NCBI GenBank assembly: GCA_003516955.1
Contig: DPBN01000422.1
Span: 1 to 8,795, forward strand
Origin: Armatimonadota bacterium
GTDB taxonomy: Bacteria; Armatimonadota; Fimbriimonadia; Fimbriimonadales; Fimbriimonadaceae
Direction of reading: 5' to 3'
Length of the DNA stretch: 8,795 bases
Below are positions 5,757 to 8,795 of this stretch, piece by piece (position 1 is the first letter of the stretch; every line of letters begins with the position of its first letter). Position numbers and translations under genes: made by a program. Under the pieces are notes generated by a model, which ran no database searches, was not told the origin of the DNA, and saw nothing but the letters and a program-made list of their open reading frames with translations.

Positions 5757-6146
5757 GTGCTTTGGGCCTATCTGGCTCTGTTCCTCGTGCTGAACGTCCT
5801 CGGCCTGCGCGAGGATGCGCGGCGGGGTCGGAGCCTCGCCTACCTGCTGCTGTGCGCCTCCACGGGTTTGGCGCTCTCGGTTGGATTGGCCGTGGCGGCC
5901 ATGGGCATTCGTGACCCGGGTTTCCTGCGGCTTTGGCGATGGGTGGCGTCGTACGCCGCGGTCACGTTCGTGATCGAGCTCGGCCACGACGTGATGACCT
6001 ACCGGCACGAGGGCGACGGCACCGAGGATCCCGAGACACTGCGCCGCTGGGAGACGGTGTCGATCGTGGGTGGGACGATCCTGGGGCTGGTCGTGTTCCT
6101 CCCGGCCGTTTGGATCAACCTGGCCCTCGCGTTCGGCCGCTACTGA
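5757..6146 (+). CDS. Small multi-pass membrane protein, function unknown
   Basis: A 129-aa hydrophobic protein that I cannot place in a family. Seen: hydrophobic segments at about 1-16 (LWAYLALFLVLNVLG), 27-50 (LAYLLLCASTGLALSVGLAVAAMG), 58-76 (weaker, with WRWVASYAAVTFVIEL) and 101-126 (SIVGGTILGLVVFLPAVWINLALAF). These give three or four membrane passes. Between the last two lies a soluble loop HDVMTYRHEGDGTEDPETLRRWE (78-99) with acidic residues and histidines. It starts with GTG, 6 nt after TAGACT. It is divergent from the ABC ATPase gene and could be under shared control, but it is too small and of the wrong pattern to be a NatB-like permease. Its stop overlaps the convergent pabBC gene by 7 bp. 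Confidence 0.7.
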   Translation: MLWAYLALFLVLNVLGLREDARRGRSLAYLLLCASTGLALSVGLAVAAMGIRDPGFLRLWRWVASYAAVTFVIELGHDVMTYRHEGDGTEDPETLRRWETVSIVGGTILGLVVFLPAVWINLALAFGRY

Positions 6147-7876
6147 CGATCGAATCTCACCGGAATCCAGCCGGTGAGGGAGTTGATCCGGAACGCTTCC
6201 TGGGCGTTCAGGGTCTCGTCCAGGGAGATGGGCGCCTCTGTGAGGCGGCCTTCCTCGAGCAGCTCCTCCCTCAGGACCCCCGGCAGCAGACCGCAGGAGA
6301 CCGGAGGGGTCACCCATCGGCCACCCCTGCGCACCACCAGGTTGCCGTTGCAGAACTCCGTCGCCTCGCCCCGCTCGTTCCACAGCAGGCACTCGTCGGC
6401 GTCCCCGACCTCCGCTAGCCGCGAGCGGTAGATGGACCGGTAGGTCGTCTTGATTCGCAGCGCGGGGTCGTCGGACCGCACCGGTCGCAGCGCCGGCTTG
6501 GCGCGCAGGACGGCAGGCGGCGGCTGGAGCTCGGAATGCTGAACCTCCAGTCGGCCGCCGGGATGCAGCAGCAGCCTCACCCGCTTCGGCGTTCCAGTGT
6601 CCTCCCATTCTCTCGTCGCTCTGCGGACGTCGTCGGACCAGGACCACGGATCGGCCTCCCACCCGAGGAGCCTGCAAGAGCGCTCCAATCGGGCGAGGTG
6701 GCGGCCGAGCCTCGGGTAGCCCCGCTCGGGGTTCCACTGGAGCGTCTCGAGCAAGGCGAACGGCTCCGACGTGCGGTTCAGGATGGCCGTCTTGAGCAGC
6801 GCCTCCTGCCACTCGGCCTCGGGGTTCGAGTCCCACACGATGCCCCCGCCCGTTCCGTATTCCATGCCTCCCCAACGCCTGCGCACGGCGGTGCGGATGG
6901 CCACGCTGAAGCGGAAGTCTCCGCCCGGCTCGATCCAACCGATGGCGCCGGTGTAGACTCCGCGCGGGGAAGGCTCGAGCTCCGCCAGGATTCGCGTGGT
7001 TTCCACCTTCGGCGCGCCGACGATCGAGGCGCAGGGGAACGCCGCCCGGAACAGCGTGCAGAGGTCGGCGTCGGTCTCCGCCTCGACCGTGGAGGTCATC
7101 TGCAGCACCTCGCCGTGGTGCTCCACCGAGAACAGCTCGGGCACGCGGACCGCCCCGGGCTGGGCGACACGCCCGAGGTCGTTGCGGACCATGTCCACGA
7201 TCATCAGGTTCTCGGCCCGCTGCTTTTCGGAGAGGCGCAGCGCGTCCTCGGGCGAGCCGGCGCGTTCGGTGCCCTTCATCGGCCGGCTCCGCACCGTGCG
7301 CCCGGTTCGCTCCAGGAACAGCTCCGGCGAAAAGCTCGCGATCTCGAGTCCGCCGAGGTTCAGCAGCGCGGCGTGCGGCGGCGGAGCCGGGCCGGCGATG
7401 CTCGCGAACCAACCCGCCAGATCGCCGTTCCATTCGGTGCGCAGGCGGAACGTGAGATTGGCCTGGTACGTGTCGCCCTTCTGCAGGCGCCGCTGCACCC
7501 AGCGGAAGAGCTGCCGGTACCTGGAACGGTCGATCTCCGCCCACCAGTCCGGCCGCTCGGCAACCTGATGCGAGCAGAGGAATCGGAAGGTCTCCGGCTC
7601 GCGTTCGTACAGCGCAAAGGCCGCCAGCGGGCTGTCGCCCTCCTGCCGGAGCGCAACCAGGGCAGGGTCCCAAGACGGAGCGGAATCGTAGGCGACGAAC
7701 CCGACCGCCCAACCCCCGCGAAGGGCGTGCTGCTCGGCCGCCTGGAGCACGCCGGGGCACTCCTCGAGAGACCGCGCCACCAGCTCTTTGCGAGGGCCTG
7801 TGAACTGCAGCCACCGTTGCCGGGCCTCGTCCCAAGCCACGGCGTCGCCAGAAACACCGAATCCGAGCAGGCGCAA
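6140..7876 (-). CDS. pabBC: Fused aminodeoxychorismate synthase component I and 4-amino-4-deoxychorismate lyase (PabB-PabC)
   Basis: A 578-aa bifunctional enzyme turning chorismate into p-aminobenzoate for folate; the glutamine amidotransferase PabA must be encoded elsewhere. PabB part (about 1-368): GWAVGFVAYDSAPSWDPAL (55-73), GDTYQANLTFRL (134-145), PMKGTERAG (199-207) with Lys201 where anthranilate synthases have Ala, ENLMIVDMVRNDLGRV (222-237), SIVGAPKVETTRIL (284-297), VYTGAIGW (307-314), YGTGGGIVWDS (340-350). PabC part (about 370-578, aminotransferase class IV): LLETLQWNPERGYPRLGRHLARL (375-397), probable PLP Lys476 in RIKTTYR, ECLLWNERGEATEFCNGN (495-512), and PPVSCGLLPGVLRE (524-537). 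No Met codon occurs before residue 200, so the start must be non-ATG. TTG 7876 lies 2 nt after the epimerase stop. GTG 7909 (overlapping the epimerase gene) and GTG 7840 are alternatives. Confidence 0.93.
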   Translation of the reverse strand: MRLLGFGVSGDAVAWDEARQRWLQFTGPRKELVARSLEECPGVLQAAEQHALRGGWAVGFVAYDSAPSWDPALVALRQEGDSPLAAFALYEREPETFRFLCSHQVAERPDWWAEIDRSRYRQLFRWVQRRLQKGDTYQANLTFRLRTEWNGDLAGWFASIAGPAPPPHAALLNLGGLEIASFSPELFLERTGRTVRSRPMKGTERAGSPEDALRLSEKQRAENLMIVDMVRNDLGRVAQPGAVRVPELFSVEHHGEVLQMTSTVEAETDADLCTLFRAAFPCASIVGAPKVETTRILAELEPSPRGVYTGAIGWIEPGGDFRFSVAIRTAVRRRWGGMEYGTGGGIVWDSNPEAEWQEALLKTAILNRTSEPFALLETLQWNPERGYPRLGRHLARLERSCRLLGWEADPWSWSDDVRRATREWEDTGTPKRVRLLLHPGGRLEVQHSELQPPPAVLRAKPALRPVRSDDPALRIKTTYRSIYRSRLAEVGDADECLLWNERGEATEFCNGNLVVRRGGRWVTPPVSCGLLPGVLREELLEEGRLTEAPISLDETLNAQEAFRINSLTGWIPVRFDRQ

Positions 7877-7878
7877 CC

Positions 7879-8795
7879 CTAAATCCCCGGAATCCGTCCT
7901 CCCGGCCACGCCTTCGCGTACTGGGCGATCATCGCGTCCCAGCGGGCGTCGGCCTCCTCGTCGACCAGTTGCCGCGCGCGGTCGGCCTCGAACCACCGGA
8001 TGCATCGGGCCACCCCTTCCCGCCACGGCACCCGGGGCCGGTAGTCGGGCACAAAGGCCCGGAGCTTGGAGAGATCGAAGATCACGCTGTTGGCCTTGTC
8101 GCCGACCAGCGAGCCGAGCTCCTTGCCGTCCATCGCGGCGATCAGGTCGGAGGGGATGTGCACCAGCTTGGCCTCCGTTCCCGCGGCCTGGGCGGCCTGT
8201 TTGTAGAGCTGGTTCCAGGTCAGCACCTCGTCCGACACCACGTGGAAGGCGTGCCCGACGGACGCCTCGTTGCCGAGCAGCGGGCAGAAGCCACGCGCGA
8301 AGTCGGTGTTGTGCGTGACCGTCCACAGGGAGGTGCCGTCGCCGGGGACGATGACGGGCTTGCCACGGCGCATCCGGTCGATGATCGTCCAGGAGCGCGA
8401 CCAGCTGTTCACGCACAGAGGGATCAGCCACTCCGAGTAGGTCAGCGACGGTCGGACGATCGTCGCGGGGAAGCCCCGCTCGCGGTAGGCCCCCATCAAC
8501 CGTTCCTCGCAGGCGATCTTGTTGCGCGAGTACTCCCAGAACGGGTTCGCCAGCGGCGTGTCCTCCCTCACGAAGGGCGAGGCGGGGGGCTTCTGGTAGG
8601 CGCTCGCCGAGCTGATGAACACGAAGTGGCGGGTGCTGCCCTCGAACCACGCGAGGTCCCGCTCCACGTCGCCGACGGTGAAGGCGATGAAATCCGCGAC
8701 GGCGTCGAACCGCTCGCCCCGCAGCTCGTCGGGCAGGCCGCCGACGGACCGCACGTCGCAGGCCACCGTTCGCACGCCCTCCGGCGGCTCGCGGC
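7879..8795 (-). CDS. NAD-dependent epimerase/dehydratase (extended SDR), N-terminus beyond right edge
   Basis: The last 305 codons of a sugar-nucleotide-type epimerase/dehydratase or atypical extended short-chain dehydrogenase. The Rossmann GxxGxxG start is outside the window; the visible part begins PPEGVRTVACDVR, the usual end of the second strand region, so about 50 residues are missing. Seen: FDAVADFIAFT (near 8710-8675), HFVFISSASAYQKP with the catalytic-type serine (near 8626-8590), NPFWEYSRNKIACEERL with YxxxK (near 8545-8500), VRPSLTYSEWLIP, RMRRGKPVIVPGDGTSLWTVTHNTDFARGF, and AFHVVSDEVLTWNQLYKQAA. The WTVTHNTDFAxGF and SDEVLTWNQ blocks occur in a widespread subgroup whose substrate is not known to me. 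The gene reads into pabBC with a 2-nt gap. The GTG at 8775 is an internal valine codon, not the start. Confidence 0.88.
   Translation of the reverse strand, partial: REPPEGVRTVACDVRSVGGLPDELRGERFDAVADFIAFTVGDVERDLAWFEGSTRHFVFISSASAYQKPPASPFVREDTPLANPFWEYSRNKIACEERLMGAYRERGFPATIVRPSLTYSEWLIPLCVNSWSRSWTIIDRMRRGKPVIVPGDGTSLWTVTHNTDFARGFCPLLGNEASVGHAFHVVSDEVLTWNQLYKQAAQAAGTEAKLVHIPSDLIAAMDGKELGSLVGDKANSVIFDLSKLRAFVPDYRPRVPWREGVARCIRWFEADRARQLVDEEADARWDAMIAQYAKAWPGGRIPGI

Noticed and set aside
5586..7835. A 749-codon minus-strand open frame overlapping pabBC, the membrane protein gene and the ABC ATPase gene
   Set aside because: A low-complexity Arg/Ala/Gly translation typical of shadow frames in high-GC DNA; it crosses three genes with recognised proteins in other frames.
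7877..8650. A minus-strand open frame continuing upstream of pabBC through the epimerase gene to 8650
   Set aside because: The upstream part is Arg/Gly/Pro-rich out-of-frame translation of the epimerase gene, whose own frame shows clear SDR motifs.
1..8795. A previously undescribed defence, mobile or biosynthetic system
   Set aside because: I looked for direct repeats, inverted-repeat element ends, integrases, toxin-antitoxin pairs and unusual base composition. Base and codon use look even throughout, and almost every gene belongs to a known housekeeping or metabolic family.

Overview
The window is an ordinary, tightly packed piece of a high-GC bacterial chromosome: housekeeping and metabolic genes on both strands, no mobile elements, no CRISPR array, and no tRNA or rRNA. 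Taxonomy cannot be fixed from the sequence alone. Most start codons sit 6-10 nt downstream of a -10-like hexamer (TANNNT or CANAAT) and lack a clear Shine-Dalgarno sequence. This leaderless style is known from Deinococcota and other deep-branching groups. The look of the FtsY and epimerase proteins made me think of Armatimonadota (Fimbriimonadia-like), but that is a guess.

Layout, left to right. 1-974 (-): holA, DNA polymerase III delta, whose C-terminus runs off the left edge. 1048-1380 (+): a single-domain rhodanese, divergent from holA. 1385-2296 (-): a fructosamine-kinase-like enzyme, two bases downstream of ftsY (2299-3171, -), the SRP receptor GTPase. 3172-3355: a GC-rich intergenic stretch with predicted RNA structure and an orphan -10 element. 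3356-3727 (-): a small putative lipoprotein. Its start codon overlaps, on the opposite strand, the start codon of a DsbA-family (FrnE-like) oxidoreductase (3726-4322, +). The DsbA gene is translationally coupled through ATGA to a RibD C-terminal-type reductase (4319-4969, +). 4954-5703 (-): an ABC-2/NatA-type ATPase whose 3' end overlaps the reductase gene. 5757-6146 (+): a small membrane protein. 6140-7876 (-): a fused PabB-PabC protein for p-aminobenzoate (folate) synthesis. 7879-8795 (-): an NAD-dependent epimerase/dehydratase whose N-terminus is cut by the right edge.

Functional links are modest. Epimerase and pabBC form one transcription unit; ftsY and the kinase form another, perhaps with the lipoprotein gene; DsbA and the reductase form a third. 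All three convergent junctions have a 4-bp gap or an overlap, so none has room for an ordinary intrinsic terminator. I see no defence, secretion or biosynthetic system that looks new. The most interesting signals are regulatory: the CATG that starts two divergent genes with interleaved leaderless promoters, the repeated -10/start spacing, and the structured 3172-3355 gap.
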